From NCBI RefSeq assembly GCF_028682175.1, contig NZ_JANHKS010000001.1, positions 248,001-312,000 of the forward strand: a stretch of DNA of 64,000 bases. The letters are read 5' to 3'. This DNA comes from Pseudomonas putida. Its GTDB lineage: Bacteria > Pseudomonadota > Gammaproteobacteria > Pseudomonadales > Pseudomonadaceae. The position numbers and the translations under genes were made by a program. The notes beneath the pieces are model-generated. The model had not been told where the DNA came from, searched no databases, and was given only the letters and a program-made list of their open reading frames with translations. Positions 54,534 through 63,959 of this stretch are shown here, piece by piece. How positions within the stretch are numbered: position 1 is the stretch's first letter; each line of letters begins with the position of its first letter.

Positions 54534-55421
54534 ATGTCTACCCCTGATATCCACGGCATCATCGGCTACACCATCACCCCGTTCAGCGCTGACGGCACCG
54601 GCCTTGACCTTGCCGCCCTGGGCGCTTCCATCGACCGCATGATCGAAGGCGGCGTGCACGCCATCGCGCCACTGGGCAGCACTGGCGAAGGCGCCTACCT
54701 GAGCGACGCCGAATGGCAGGAAGTCGCCGAATTCAGCACTGGCTACGTCAACAAGCGGGTACCCGTGATCGTCAGCGTGTCCGACCTCACCACCGCCAAG
54801 GCCATCCAGCGGGCCCGTTTTGCCGAAGCCCGCGGCGCCGATGCGGTGATGGTCCTGCCGGCCTCGTACTGGAAGCTCAGCGAGAAGGAAATCCTGCAGC
54901 ACTACCAGGCCATCGGCGACAGCATCGCAACGCCGATCATGCTCTACAACAACCCGGCCACCAGCGGCACCGACATGTCGGTGGACCTGATCCTGAAGAT
55001 CGTGCGTGCGGTGGAAAACGTGACCATGGTCAAGGAGAGCACCGGCGACATCCAGCGCATGCACAAATTGCAGCAACTGGGCGAAGGTCAGATACCGTTC
55101 TACAACGGCTGCAACCCGCTGGCGCTGGAGGCTTTCGTGGCCGGCGCCAAGGGCTGGTGCACCGCGGCGCCGAACCTGATTGCCGCACACAACCTCGACC
55201 TCTACGACGCCATTCTCGAAGGCGATCTGTCGCGGGCGCAGGAATCGTTCTACCGGCAGTTGCCGATGCTGGAGTTCATCCTCAAGGGCGGATTGCCGGC
55301 GACGATCAAGGCCGGCCTGGGCATGACCGGACTGGAAGCCGGCGCCCCGCGCCTGCCGGTGTTCCCGCTCGAGGAACAGGCGCGCTCGCAACTGCAAAAA
55401 CTGCTGGCTGACCTGCGCTGA
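54534..55421 (+). CDS. DapA-family lyase/aldolase (dihydrodipicolinate synthase-like)
   Basis: 295 residues of the DapA TIM barrel. Schiff-base Lys167 in TMVKESTGD, Tyr138 in LYNNP, and GSTGEGAYLSDAE holding the carboxylate-binding loop are intact. In this context a catabolic pyruvate- or keto-acid lyase is more likely than lysine synthesis, because it sits in an XRE-regulated unit with a class II aldolase. The substrate is unknown. Confidence 0.9.
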   Translation: MSTPDIHGIIGYTITPFSADGTGLDLAALGASIDRMIEGGVHAIAPLGSTGEGAYLSDAEWQEVAEFSTGYVNKRVPVIVSVSDLTTAKAIQRARFAEARGADAVMVLPASYWKLSEKEILQHYQAIGDSIATPIMLYNNPATSGTDMSVDLILKIVRAVENVTMVKESTGDIQRMHKLQQLGEGQIPFYNGCNPLALEAFVAGAKGWCTAAPNLIAAHNLDLYDAILEGDLSRAQESFYRQLPMLEFILKGGLPATIKAGLGMTGLEAGAPRLPVFPLEEQARSQLQKLLADLR

Positions 55422-55431
55422 CAGCGCGGCT

Positions 55432-55459
55432 GGATGCCCGGCTGACGAGTCGGGCATCC
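55432..55459. terminator. Hairpin between convergent DapA-like and LysR genes
   Basis: GGATGCCCG (55432-55440) and CGGGCATCC (55451-55459) form a perfect 9-bp stem with a 10-base loop between two convergent stops. No long T-run on either side. Confidence 0.6.
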
Positions 55460-55466
55460 GGCACGC

Positions 55467-56396
55467 TCAGTTGCCCAGGTCGTCCCAGTACGGCGGCGAG
55501 CCAATCGCTTGCAGGAAGTAATCCCAGACCGCCCGGGTCTTCTGCGACCGCAGGCGGTTTTCGGGGGAAATCAGGTGAATGGGGCTGGGGATTTCCTCCA
55601 CCGAGCCGCACCACTGCGGCATCAGCCTGACCAGTTCACCGCTGGTGAAATGCGCCTTGCTGAACAGCCAGGTGGGGAAAAACACCAGCCCCCTGCCCGC
55701 CAATGCCGCCTCCACCAGCACCTGCGCGTTGTTGCTGCGCAGCGGCCCGTTGACGTCGATGACCTGCGCCGCGCCCCCTGCGGACTTGCGCAAATGCCAG
55801 CGCTGCGCCCCGCTCGACCCCTTGTACACCAGGCACTGGTGATTGCGCAGATCCTCGGGAGTCTTCGGCTCGCCGTACCGCTGGACATAGGCGGGACTGG
55901 CGCACAGCACGAAATGCTGATCGCAGATCTTGCGCCCGATCAGCGCCGAATCCTGCAGATGCCCGACCCTGAAGGTAAGGTCGAATCCTTCCTGCACCGG
56001 GTCGATGTAGACGTCCGACACCGTCAGTTCCACCGTCAATTCCGGGTAGCGCTCGTACAGGCCGTCCAGCAGCTTGACGATGTGCAGATGCCCCAGCGCC
56101 ACCGGCGCATTGATCCGCACCAGACCCAGAATCCCGCCGCCCTTGCCGGTGACTTGCTCGTCGGCAGCGTCCAGCAGGTCCAGCACTTCGCGGATTTGCA
56201 GGTAATAGCGCTCGCCCGCCTCGGTCAGCGTCACGGCGCGGGTGTTGCGGTACAGCAGTTGCTGCCCGACCTCACGTTCCAGCGCTGCGATGAAGCGCGA
56301 AACCGAGGACGCCGGCACCTGGAAGTGCCGCGCGGTGGCGGAGAAACTGCCGGTCACGGCCACCATGGCGAAGAAACGATGGGCTTTGAGGTGCAT
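55467..56396 (-). CDS. LysR-family regulator divergent from an Old Yellow Enzyme gene
   Basis: 309 residues. HTH MHLKAHRFFAMVAVTGSFSATARHFQVPASSVSRFIAALE, with an effector domain of the CrgA-like branch (LVRINAPVALGHLHIVKLL, LVFFPTWLFSKAHF). It is divergent from the alkene-reductase gene across 133 bp, so likely its regulator, answering electrophilic or quinone stress. Confidence 0.88.
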   Translation of the reverse strand: MHLKAHRFFAMVAVTGSFSATARHFQVPASSVSRFIAALEREVGQQLLYRNTRAVTLTEAGERYYLQIREVLDLLDAADEQVTGKGGGILGLVRINAPVALGHLHIVKLLDGLYERYPELTVELTVSDVYIDPVQEGFDLTFRVGHLQDSALIGRKICDQHFVLCASPAYVQRYGEPKTPEDLRNHQCLVYKGSSGAQRWHLRKSAGGAAQVIDVNGPLRSNNAQVLVEAALAGRGLVFFPTWLFSKAHFTSGELVRLMPQWCGSVEEIPSPIHLISPENRLRSQKTRAVWDYFLQAIGSPPYWDDLGN

Positions 56397-56529
56397 GCCG
56401 AGGCTCCCGTGCGATTGCTGAAATCGCAATGGTCTTTTGCGAATGCACTGCATTGTGGCTGTTTCAGCAAGCTTCTACCATCGCTGCATTCTTCATTACC
56501 ACCTGCCATCGCGCAGCCGGAGCCCCTTT

Positions 56530-57657
56530 ATGATCGACCTGTTCGCCCCCTATGACCTCAACGGCCTGACCCTGAACAACCGTTTCGTCATGGCACCGAT
56601 GACCCGCTCGCGGGCGCCGCAAGACATCGCCACCGCGCAGATCGCGCTGCATTACACCCAGCGCGGCACCGCCGGGCTGATCGTCTCGGAAGGCACGCCG
56701 ATCTCCCGCGAAGGCCAGGGCTATCTGTTCAACCCCGGCATTTTCACCCAGGAGCAGATCGCAGGCTGGAAACTGGTCACCGACTCGGTGCGCAGCGTCG
56801 GCGGACGCATGTTCGCCCAGCTGTGGCACGTGGGCCGCGTGTCCCACACCTCGATCCAGATCGACGGCAAGGCCCCGGTCAGCTCCACCGACAAACCGGC
56901 CCAGGGCGCCATCGCCTTCGGCTACACCGATGACGGCGAGCCCGGTTTCGTCGCGACCTCGACACCTCGTGCCCTGGCCACCGAAGAAGTCGGCCGCGTG
57001 GTCGAAGACTTCGCCCAGGCCGCGCAGAACGCCATCGACGCGGGCTTCGACGGCGTGGAAATCCACGGTGCCAACGGCTACCTGATCGAGCAGTTCCTCA
57101 ACCCGCTGATCAACGATCGCAGCGACCGCTACTCGGCCCAGACCCTGGAAGGTCGCCTGCGCTTCGTGTTCGAAGTGGTCGACGCCGTCATCGCCCGGAT
57201 CGGCGCTCACCGCGTCGGGATTCGCGTGTCGCCCTACGGCCAACTGTTCGACATGCCGATCTATCCGGAAATCGACGAAACCTACTCGGCGCTGTGCGCC
57301 GGCATGAGCCAGCGCGGCATTTCCTACGTGCACGTCATGGACCAGTCGCACTTCTTCCTCGCCCAGGAAGGCGCCGACGCCCAGGAACAGGCGCTGCGCA
57401 CCCTGCTGCAACACTGCAAGGAACAACTGGGCGACACCGCGCTGATCCTCGCCGGCGACATGACCCTGGAACGCGCGCAGGACCTGGTGGACGCCGGCCT
57501 GATCGACCTCGCAGGCTTCGGCCAGCCCTTCATCGCCAACCCTGACCTGGTCGCCCGCCTGAAGAACGGCTGGCCCCTGACCACGCCGGATCGCGACACC
57601 TACTACGGCGGTGATGCCAAAGGGTATGTGGACTATCCGCCGTACGCGGCAGTCTGA
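56530..57657 (+). CDS. Old Yellow Enzyme family ene-reductase (NemA-like)
   Basis: 375 residues. FMN TIM barrel with NRFVMAPMTRSRA, the substrate-binding His-Asn pair in VEIHGANGYLIEQFLNPLINDRSDRY, and IRVSPYGQLFDM; GQPFIANPDLVARLKNGWPL near the end. It reduces activated alkenes, nitro-esters or quinones with NAD(P)H. The gene stands alone after its LysR partner. Confidence 0.93.
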   Translation: MIDLFAPYDLNGLTLNNRFVMAPMTRSRAPQDIATAQIALHYTQRGTAGLIVSEGTPISREGQGYLFNPGIFTQEQIAGWKLVTDSVRSVGGRMFAQLWHVGRVSHTSIQIDGKAPVSSTDKPAQGAIAFGYTDDGEPGFVATSTPRALATEEVGRVVEDFAQAAQNAIDAGFDGVEIHGANGYLIEQFLNPLINDRSDRYSAQTLEGRLRFVFEVVDAVIARIGAHRVGIRVSPYGQLFDMPIYPEIDETYSALCAGMSQRGISYVHVMDQSHFFLAQEGADAQEQALRTLLQHCKEQLGDTALILAGDMTLERAQDLVDAGLIDLAGFGQPFIANPDLVARLKNGWPLTTPDRDTYYGGDAKGYVDYPPYAAV

Positions 57658-57699
57658 TCCGGATCGATCACCGATATGTAGCAGCGTTCAACGAACGCT

Positions 57700-57790
57700 C
57701 TGTGGGAGCGGGCTTGCCCGCGAATGCGACGGACCAGTCACCTTCGATGTGCCAGGTCCGTCGCATTCGCGGGCAAGCCCGCTCCCACAG
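57700..57790. repeat. REPIN
   Basis: CTGTGGGAGCGGGCTTGCCC at 57700 and its inverse ending at 57790; the inner arms continue as GCGAATGCGACGGACC and GGTCCGTCGCATTCGC, so the whole 91-bp unit is an almost complete hairpin. Between convergent genes. Confidence 0.95.
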
Positions 57791-57836
57791 AATTGTCCGG
57801 CGCGTTGTTTCGACACACACTGAATTACCCCCCCCA

Positions 57837-58643
57837 TCACTCCCGGTACAGAAACTCCCTCGGCGACTCCCCCATCACCCGCCTGAACATCGCACTGAAC
57901 GCACTCTGGCTGGCGTAGCCCAGATCCCGCGCAACCCTGCCCACCGCCTGTCCCTGTTCCAGCCGGTCGATGGCCGTGGCCAGCCTGACCTGTTGCACCC
58001 AGTGCCGGAACGTCAGCCCGGTTTCCTTGATGAACAGCCGAATCAGCGTGCGCGAACTGGCGCCGACCTTGTCCGCCCAGAACTCCACCGAATGCGGTTG
58101 TTCAGGGTGCTCCAGAATCGCCTTGCACACCGTCACCAGCCGCCGGTCCACGGGCCAGGGTATTTGCAGCGGCAGGCTTTGCGCCGAGGCGATCTCATGG
58201 AGGATCAAGGCGACGATGTGCGCGTTGCGCCCCTCCTGGGGGTATTCGATAGGCTGGTCGGCCAGCGCCAGGATCAGCTCGCGCAACATGACAGAGACTT
58301 CGACGATCTTGCAGCTGTCACCAAAGCCCTCGGCCAGATGCGGCTCGATGTACACCGAGCGCAGCTGCACGGGGCTGAGCATCAACTGGTCGTGGACGAT
58401 CCCGGGCGGAATCCACAGCGCCCGCCGGGGCGGCAGGAACCACAGGCCGTCCTCGGTCACCGCGCGCATCATGCCGCTGGCGGCGTACAGGATCTGGCCG
58501 TGGCGGTGGTCATGGGGCGCGTTGTATTCGCCGGTTTGTTGATCGCGCACCAGCACGGTCATTGGCCGCGGTACGTCGCGATAATCCTGATAGTCCACGC
58601 TGCGCTCGGTATTGGCAGCGAGGGTGCGGGCGGTTTTCTTCAT
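57837..58643 (-). CDS. AraC-family regulator with N-terminal cupin
   Basis: 268 residues from ATG 58643. An AraC-type sugar-binding cupin (HDHRHGQILYAASGMMRAVTEDGLWFLPPRRALWIPPG) precedes two helix-turn-helix motifs (WADKVGASSRTLIRLFIKETGLTFRHWVQQVRLATAI and DLGYASQSAFSAMFRRVMGESPREF). It is divergent from the MFS gene, so likely its regulator. The in-frame extension upstream to 58769 is possible but runs into the shared promoter. Confidence 0.88.
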   Translation of the reverse strand: MKKTARTLAANTERSVDYQDYRDVPRPMTVLVRDQQTGEYNAPHDHRHGQILYAASGMMRAVTEDGLWFLPPRRALWIPPGIVHDQLMLSPVQLRSVYIEPHLAEGFGDSCKIVEVSVMLRELILALADQPIEYPQEGRNAHIVALILHEIASAQSLPLQIPWPVDRRLVTVCKAILEHPEQPHSVEFWADKVGASSRTLIRLFIKETGLTFRHWVQQVRLATAIDRLEQGQAVGRVARDLGYASQSAFSAMFRRVMGESPREFLYRE

Positions 58644-58794
58644 GCTGCGGGCTCGTCGGGCGACAGTGGCATGTCGCCCGGTCATGGGGATGGCGTCAAG
58701 CAGATTTGTCACTTTCTCGACACTATCTGGCATTCGTAGCTTTTCAGACGTCATTAGCATTTCCCTCATTCATCACCTGCACGAGGGTTTGCAC

Positions 58795-60006
58795 ATGAGC
58801 AAGTCACCCGGTTCACCCGCCACCCGGCATACGTTGGCAGCGGTCATTGGCCTGCTGGTCCTGTCCATCGCCTTGCGCCCGGCCATCGTGTCCATCGGGC
58901 CGATCCTGTTGCTGATCCAGCAGCACTTCGACCTGAGCTTCACCCAGGCGGCACTGCTCACATCGATTCCTGACCTGTGCATGGCCGTGTTCGCGCTCAT
59001 GGCGCCCGACCTGGCACGGCGCTTCGGTATCGACCGTTGCGTGGTGCTGGCGTTGGCCTTGCTCGGCTTGGCGACGGTATGTCGAGCATTGTCGCCGGGG
59101 CCATTTCTGCTGCTGGCCAGCACCTTTCTGGCGAGCGTCGGCATCGCCATTGCCGGGGCGCTGATCGGTGGCTGGATCAAGGCACACTTCCCTCACCGTG
59201 CATCACTGTTCATGGGCATCTATGCGGCGGGGCTCAGCCTTGGCGCCACGCTGGCGGCAGTCTTCACCGCGCCGGTTGCGCAACTGGCGCAGGACTGGCG
59301 CGTAGGTGCCGGCATCTGGGCGGTTTTGTGCATCACCGCAATTATCAGCTGGCGGTGGATGGCCCGGCGCTTTGCCACGCGCACGGCGCCATCCAGACCC
59401 GCAACGCAGCGCGCACGCCTGCCGTGGGGCAATCGCCAGGCGTGGCTGGTGGCGTTCAACTTCGGTGCCGGGCAGTTCGTGGTGTACGCACTGTTCGCCT
59501 GGCTGGCGCCTGCATCGTCCGAGACCGGGGTGACCTCGCTGCCGTCGGGTGTGTTGCTGGGGATGTTCACGGCGGTGTTTGCGATTGCCAGTGTGGGCGC
59601 AGGGTTGATTCCGGGCCAGGCTCACGACCGTCGGGCGCTGGTGGGCCTGTCGACACTGCTGGCAGCGCTGGGCATCGCCGGGATGGCCTTTGCGCCGAAC
59701 TGGGCACCAGCGCTTTACGTGGTGCTCGCGGCCATTGGCCTGGGGATGGGCTTCACCGTGGCCATGACCCTGCCGCTGGACAACGCCACCACCCCCGAGC
59801 AGGCGGGGGCCTGGACGGTGTTCATGTTGTTCGTCGGCTACCTGATAGCGGCACTGGGCCCGATCTGCTTCGGGGTGTTGAGGGATGTCACTGGTGGGTA
59901 TGGATTGGGGTATGAATTGTTGTTTGGGGTGCTGGTGGCGATGCTCGGCGTGACGCCGCTGCTCAGGCCCGAGCGGGAGGTGAAGCTGCAGGCTTCGGTG
60001 GCTTGA
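58795..60006 (+). CDS. MFS transporter, CynX/NimT family
   Basis: 403 residues with about 12 hydrophobic helices. SIALRPAIVSIGPILLLIQQHFDLSFTQAALLTSIPDLCMAVFALMAPDLARRFG is the CynX-type start with the RPA motif in TM1. These carriers move cyanate, nitroimidazole or unknown small organics. GAGGG lies eight bases before ATG 58795. Confidence 0.9.
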   Translation: MSKSPGSPATRHTLAAVIGLLVLSIALRPAIVSIGPILLLIQQHFDLSFTQAALLTSIPDLCMAVFALMAPDLARRFGIDRCVVLALALLGLATVCRALSPGPFLLLASTFLASVGIAIAGALIGGWIKAHFPHRASLFMGIYAAGLSLGATLAAVFTAPVAQLAQDWRVGAGIWAVLCITAIISWRWMARRFATRTAPSRPATQRARLPWGNRQAWLVAFNFGAGQFVVYALFAWLAPASSETGVTSLPSGVLLGMFTAVFAIASVGAGLIPGQAHDRRALVGLSTLLAALGIAGMAFAPNWAPALYVVLAAIGLGMGFTVAMTLPLDNATTPEQAGAWTVFMLFVGYLIAALGPICFGVLRDVTGGYGLGYELLFGVLVAMLGVTPLLRPEREVKLQASVA

Positions 60007-60248
60007 GGCAACACGGCATGCCGGGGGGAGCGGTCTTGCCATACCCGGAACCGTAGGAGCGCGCTTGCCCGCGAATGGCCGGTACATTCGATGGAAAAGT
60101 GTCGGATGCACCAACGCCATCGCGGGCAAGCGCGCTCCTACAAGGTTGAGGTCATTCACGCGTAGCAGTCCGGCTTGCCAGCGGTGGCGATTTTGGGGGC
60201 GCCGACGCCGGCAAGCCGGACTGCTACGGGGCGGTGTCCAACCAAAGC

Positions 60249-60612
60249 TTTTGATCTTGATCCTCTTACGCGGTGGTGCAGGCGACACAGGGCGCGACGT
60301 AAAGGCGCCAGGCCGAGCGCAGGCGTCGTGGAGGGGGATGAGCGGCAGGAAGCCGCGAAAGCCGTGCGGGCCAGGGACGGCCCATCACGGCGTGCCCCCG
60401 GAACGGCGCCGGAGTCGAGGGAAGTCCGACGAAGGAGGACCCCATCCAGGAGCAAATGGTTTGCCTACTTTCCCGAAAGAAAGTAGGTCGCCCGTAAGGG
60501 GCGAAACCCATAACCCCAACCACCGCGGAAACGGATATACACCCGACCTCAAAGTCCCCCAAGACGCAGAGCGTCAAACACTGCGTTACCACGCGGAGCG
60601 TGGGAACGATCA
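60249..60612 (+). repeat. Composite hairpin repeat, copy A4
   Basis: Same order as A1-A3 and near-identical to A2 over the 120-bp block (60303-60422). Hairpins: GTCC...GGAC (60424-60440), CCTACTTTC-CCGAAA-GAAAGTAGG (60464-60487), CGCCC-GTAAG-GGGCG (60489-60503), then GACGC/GCGTC and CCACGC/GCGTGG palindromes ending near 60607. Confidence 0.9.
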
Positions 60613-60657
60613 GGGCAAATGCAGGAGCGCGCTGCTGCGCCGCATCCCCACCTGATT

Positions 60658-60737
60658 TGTATCGCTGTGTATCACTCCCCTCCCCCAATACGTTTCGTTG
60701 CTTTACCCGCTGTGCCACGACACATCCGGGATACGCA
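60658..60737 (+). promoter_or_regulatory. Two-block GTATC/GATAC promoter element (also found at 32.5 kb)
   Basis: TTGTATCGCTGTGTATC (TGTATC at 60658) and GACACATCCGGGATACGCA (from 60719) are 61 bp apart, start to start, exactly as upstream of 32714. Here block 1 also reads as a direct repeat GTATC-N5-GTATC, the layout bound by OmpR-type response regulators. Confidence 0.55.
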
Positions 60738-60815
60738 GTCGGCGTTAAATACATTCCATCGAGGCCACACACAGCGCCTCCCGGCAAACCCCATCACAAC
60801 CTTGAGGATACACAC

Positions 60816-61019
60816 ATGAACACCAAACTGACCGTCGCCGCCTGCCTGTTCGCCGCCCTGAACATCTGCACCTTCGCCGCCCGCGCCGAAGCCGCCACCC
60901 AAGACACCACCACCTGCGGCCTGGTCACCAGCCACATCACCTACAAGGACAGCAGCGGCAAGACCCAGATGCTCGACTACCTCAAAGCCGTCGACAACTG
61001 CCACAACCAGAACGGCTGA
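60816..61019 (+). CDS. Small exported protein (possibly DUF2790-like)
   Basis: 67 residues with a signal peptide (LTVAACLFAALNICTFAARAEA). The mature part TTTCGLVTSHITYKDSSGKTQMLDYLKAVDNCHNQNG has two Cys likely forming a disulfide and a short beta-rich pattern. It resembles the small Pseudomonas DUF2790 proteins, but I am not certain of that match. TTGAGGA precedes the ATG by about eight bases. The upstream element matches that of the small exported protein at 32714, although the two proteins are unrelated in sequence. Confidence 0.75.
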   Translation: MNTKLTVAACLFAALNICTFAARAEAATQDTTTCGLVTSHITYKDSSGKTQMLDYLKAVDNCHNQNG

Positions 61020-61072
61020 ACCCGCCCCGAAACCCCGCGCCCGATCCGACCTTCGGAACGGGCGCAAAAGCC

Positions 61073-61780
61073 TCAGCCTCCTGCCAGCTCCCGCGCCACA
61101 TGCAAACGGTGCAAGGTGATCTTGCGCACCTCCTGCTTGCTGATCTCGATATGACTTTTGAGCAACTGCTGCGCCAGCTCGATACGACGCTCAAGCAGTG
61201 CCTGAAGAATCTGCCCGTGCTCGATGTAAGTCGCCTCGATCCTTGGTGCCTGGGTGAAATCCAGACGCCGGATGATGCGGATCTTCTCGGTGATCTCCAG
61301 GTGCATGCGCGCCATTTCCGCATTGCCCGCCGCCTCCACCAGCGCACAGTGAAAGCGCTCGTCCAGCGCCGACACCTGAGCGGCATCCTGCAAGCGTTCG
61401 CTCTCTGGCACCTGCCAGGTCTCTCGCAGGATTGCGATCTGCGCGTTGCCCTCAAGATCCATCTGCCCCAGCCTTGCCAGCGCTGCCGTTTCCAGCACGA
61501 TGCGCACGTCATACAACTCTTCGAAGTACTTGAAATCGAACGCCCTCACCTGCCAGCCGCTGCGAAAATGCACCAACAGGTAGCCTTCGCGCTCGAGCCG
61601 GTACAGCGCCTGACGCACCGGCGTGCGACTGGCCTGCACACGCTCGGCCACCTCGCTCTCGCTGAAACGATCACCTGGCATCAGGCGAAACTCGAAGATG
61701 TCGTCCTTGAGCTGCCGATAGATCCCCTCGACCATGTTGTCCGGGCGATCCCTGGTTTTTTTCGATGGAGCGATTTGCAT
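61073..61780 (-). CDS. GntR-family regulator, FCD type
   Basis: 235 residues. Winged helix at about 15-80 (VEGIYRQLKDDIFEFRLMPGDRFSESEVAERVQASRTPVRQALYRLEREGYL) and an all-helical FCD domain with LDERFHCALVEAAGN and EHGQILQALLERRIELA, whose Asp/His residues usually bind a metal and an organic acid. It lies downstream of the allophanate hydrolase gene on the same strand and probably controls the urea-type catabolic genes. Confidence 0.9.
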   Translation of the reverse strand: MQIAPSKKTRDRPDNMVEGIYRQLKDDIFEFRLMPGDRFSESEVAERVQASRTPVRQALYRLEREGYLLVHFRSGWQVRAFDFKYFEELYDVRIVLETAALARLGQMDLEGNAQIAILRETWQVPESERLQDAAQVSALDERFHCALVEAAGNAEMARMHLEITEKIRIIRRLDFTQAPRIEATYIEHGQILQALLERRIELAQQLLKSHIEISKQEVRKITLHRLHVARELAGG

Positions 61781-61830
61781 GCTTGTTCTCGAATGATGAA
61801 TTCCCTTACATGACCGGTCACCCCGATACC

Positions 61831-61920
61831 GTAGCAGCACGGCTTGCCGGCGGGAGCGGTCGACCTGTCGCAGTTGCGTCGCCTGACACACCGCTCCCGC
61901 CGGCAAGCCGTGCTGCTACG
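61831..61920. repeat. REPIN between atzF and the GntR gene
   Basis: GTAGCAGCACGGCTTGCCGG at 61831 and its exact inverse ending at 61920, with CGGGAGCGGT/ACCGCTCCCG extending the stem. It ends 20 bp before the atzF stop. Confidence 0.95.
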
Positions 61921-61939
61921 GAGAGGGGATCAGGCCGGA

Positions 61940-63757
61940 TCAGGCTTTATTCAAACTCGCGATGTAAGCGCGCCAGCCGCCGAAGGCCGTGATGTCTTGC
62001 GCATCGGCGAGCGCCCAGGGCTCGCAGATGAAGCCCTTCACCGTGCGCCCGTCGATCAGAGTGAGATTGCCAATGCCCAACGGCGCGGGAATCTCGGCGA
62101 CGAATTCACCGAAGCGCGCCAGCGGAATATCCCACAGCTCGACGATGATCGACTGCCCGCCCTGCGCCCTGGCCAGGCCCGGCTTGGGCGGCACGGTGCC
62201 CTGCAGTGCATAGAGGCGGTACTCGCGCTCGGTCAGGGTCTGTTCGACCAACACCGCATCACGGCCGGTGAGCTGAAAATTCAACGGCATGCCGGTCAGA
62301 TGCGCGCCGACCACAGCCACACGCACGCTGCCTTTGGCCGCAGCGGCCACAGTCCTGCATGCCGGGAGCGCTCGCCCGGTGGCGCCCATCGTCAAGTTTT
62401 GCTGAGCCTGCCAGCGTTTGCCAAAGCTCGCCAGCGCCGTGTCGTGCCAGGCCGGGGCGATCAGGGTGATGCCGGCAGGCAGGCCATCGGCCCGCAGCCC
62501 GGCTGGCAAGGCAAGTGCCGAGAGGTCGGCCAGGTTAGTGAAGTTGGTGTAGAAGCCGAATTGCGAGTTGTACCGCACAGGCTCCTCGGCCATTTCAGCC
62601 AGGGTACGAATGGTCGCCGAGGTCGGCACCACCAGGGCATCGAAGCCCGCGAGTGCCTCATTGATCTGGCGGCTCAAGCTTGCGCGCAGGTACTCCGCCT
62701 TGTAGGCATCGCAGGCGCTGTACCCCAAGCCGTTTTCGACGATGCCGCGCACCACCGGGTTGATCGCATCCGGGTTGCTCGCAAGCACCGGCTCAAGCGC
62801 CACGGTACGTTCGGCCACCCACGGGCCAAAGTACAACTGCTCGGCCAGCGCCTTGAACGGCGCGAAGTCGATACGGCTGATCTCGGCGCCCATCTTGCTC
62901 AAGGTCAGCAGCGCCTGCTCATACACCGCCTGATTCTGCGTGTCGCCGAAAAACTCGAGGCTGTCCGGCACCGCGATCCTGAATCCCGCGCTGAACGCCA
63001 CCGGCGCACTGGCCGGGTTGTTGCGCGAATAGGCATCCTCGGCGTCATAGCCTTCGGCGATCCCGGCCACGCATTCGGCGTCCTCGACGGTCAGCGCGAA
63101 CACCGAGATGCAGTCGACGCTGCGACACGCCGGCACAAGTCCGGTATTGGGCAAGCGGCCCTTGGTCGGCTTGAGCCCGACGATGTTGTTGAAGCCTGCC
63201 GGCACCCTGCCCGAGCCTGCCGTGTCGGTGCCCAGCGAGAACGCTACCAGCCCGCGAGCGACCACTGACGCGGAGCCTGAACTGGAGCCGCCACTGACGT
63301 AATCCGGATGGAAACTGTTAGACACCGCGCCGTAGGGTGAGCGCGTGCCGACCAGTCCGGTGGCGAACTGGTCGAGGTTGGTCTTGCCCATGAGGATGGC
63401 ACCGGCTGCGCGCAGTCGGGAAACAACCGTGGCATCGCGGCTGGCGGTGTAGGCGAATTCGGGGCAGGCGGCGGTGGTTGGCCAGTCGGCGGCGTCGATA
63501 TTGTCCTTGATCGCGAAGGGCACGCCGTACATTGGCAACTGCGCCAGATCGCCTTGCGCAACGTCCAGCCGCTGGGCCAGTTCAGCCAGTTGCGCCTCGA
63601 GTTGCGCGGGGCTGACCAGAGAAATCCAGGCGTTATCCTGCTCGGGATAAGCCGTTCGCAGACCCAGCAACACATCAGGCGTCAGCGCCCCCTTGCGATA
63701 AGCGTCGAGCCATTCGTTCACGGTCCAGCCGAACTGCGGGTGTTGGTCGTTTTGCAT
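61940..63757 (-). CDS. atzF: Allophanate hydrolase
   Basis: 605 residues. It splits allophanate to ammonia and CO2 after urea carboxylase. The amidase-signature domain covers residues 1-440 with the Lys84 (PFAIKDNID), Ser158 (GGSSSGSA) and nucleophile Ser182 (GTDTAGSGR) triad; the C-terminal AtzF domain (about 460-605) has VAVVGAHLTGMPLNFQL and GFICEPWAL. Full length. ATG 63757 is chosen; a start at 63769 is equally plausible. A CTTGTATCCAAG palindrome (63770-63781) directly upstream may be a GntR site. Urea carboxylase is not in the window but may be upstream. Confidence 0.93.
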   Translation of the reverse strand: MQNDQHPQFGWTVNEWLDAYRKGALTPDVLLGLRTAYPEQDNAWISLVSPAQLEAQLAELAQRLDVAQGDLAQLPMYGVPFAIKDNIDAADWPTTAACPEFAYTASRDATVVSRLRAAGAILMGKTNLDQFATGLVGTRSPYGAVSNSFHPDYVSGGSSSGSASVVARGLVAFSLGTDTAGSGRVPAGFNNIVGLKPTKGRLPNTGLVPACRSVDCISVFALTVEDAECVAGIAEGYDAEDAYSRNNPASAPVAFSAGFRIAVPDSLEFFGDTQNQAVYEQALLTLSKMGAEISRIDFAPFKALAEQLYFGPWVAERTVALEPVLASNPDAINPVVRGIVENGLGYSACDAYKAEYLRASLSRQINEALAGFDALVVPTSATIRTLAEMAEEPVRYNSQFGFYTNFTNLADLSALALPAGLRADGLPAGITLIAPAWHDTALASFGKRWQAQQNLTMGATGRALPACRTVAAAAKGSVRVAVVGAHLTGMPLNFQLTGRDAVLVEQTLTEREYRLYALQGTVPPKPGLARAQGGQSIIVELWDIPLARFGEFVAEIPAPLGIGNLTLIDGRTVKGFICEPWALADAQDITAFGGWRAYIASLNKA

Positions 63758-63959
63758 GGTGGATTCCATCTTGTATCCAAGTTTGAATCCTGCAAAAGCA
63801 AAAGCCGGGCCATTGGTTAGGAGGGCTGGTTTTCCGGGGCTCAGGTTAAAGTGGATACCCGCTGCAAGCGCGAAGATGCTCACTCATGAAGCGCAGGGTG
63901 GATTGTTTTGGTGCTGGTGCCGCGAGGCCGGGCTGCTGCGTGGCTGCCCTCAACGTGTC

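Larger units (their letters stand above)
60007..60815. other. Repeat and promoter region before the small exported protein
   Basis: No gene is supported between the MFS and the small exported protein. The region holds a REPIN (60053-60141), a pair of GTAGCAGTCCGGCTTGCC REPs (about 60162-60230), composite repeat A4 (60249-60612), then the promoter blocks of the next gene. Confidence 0.8.
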
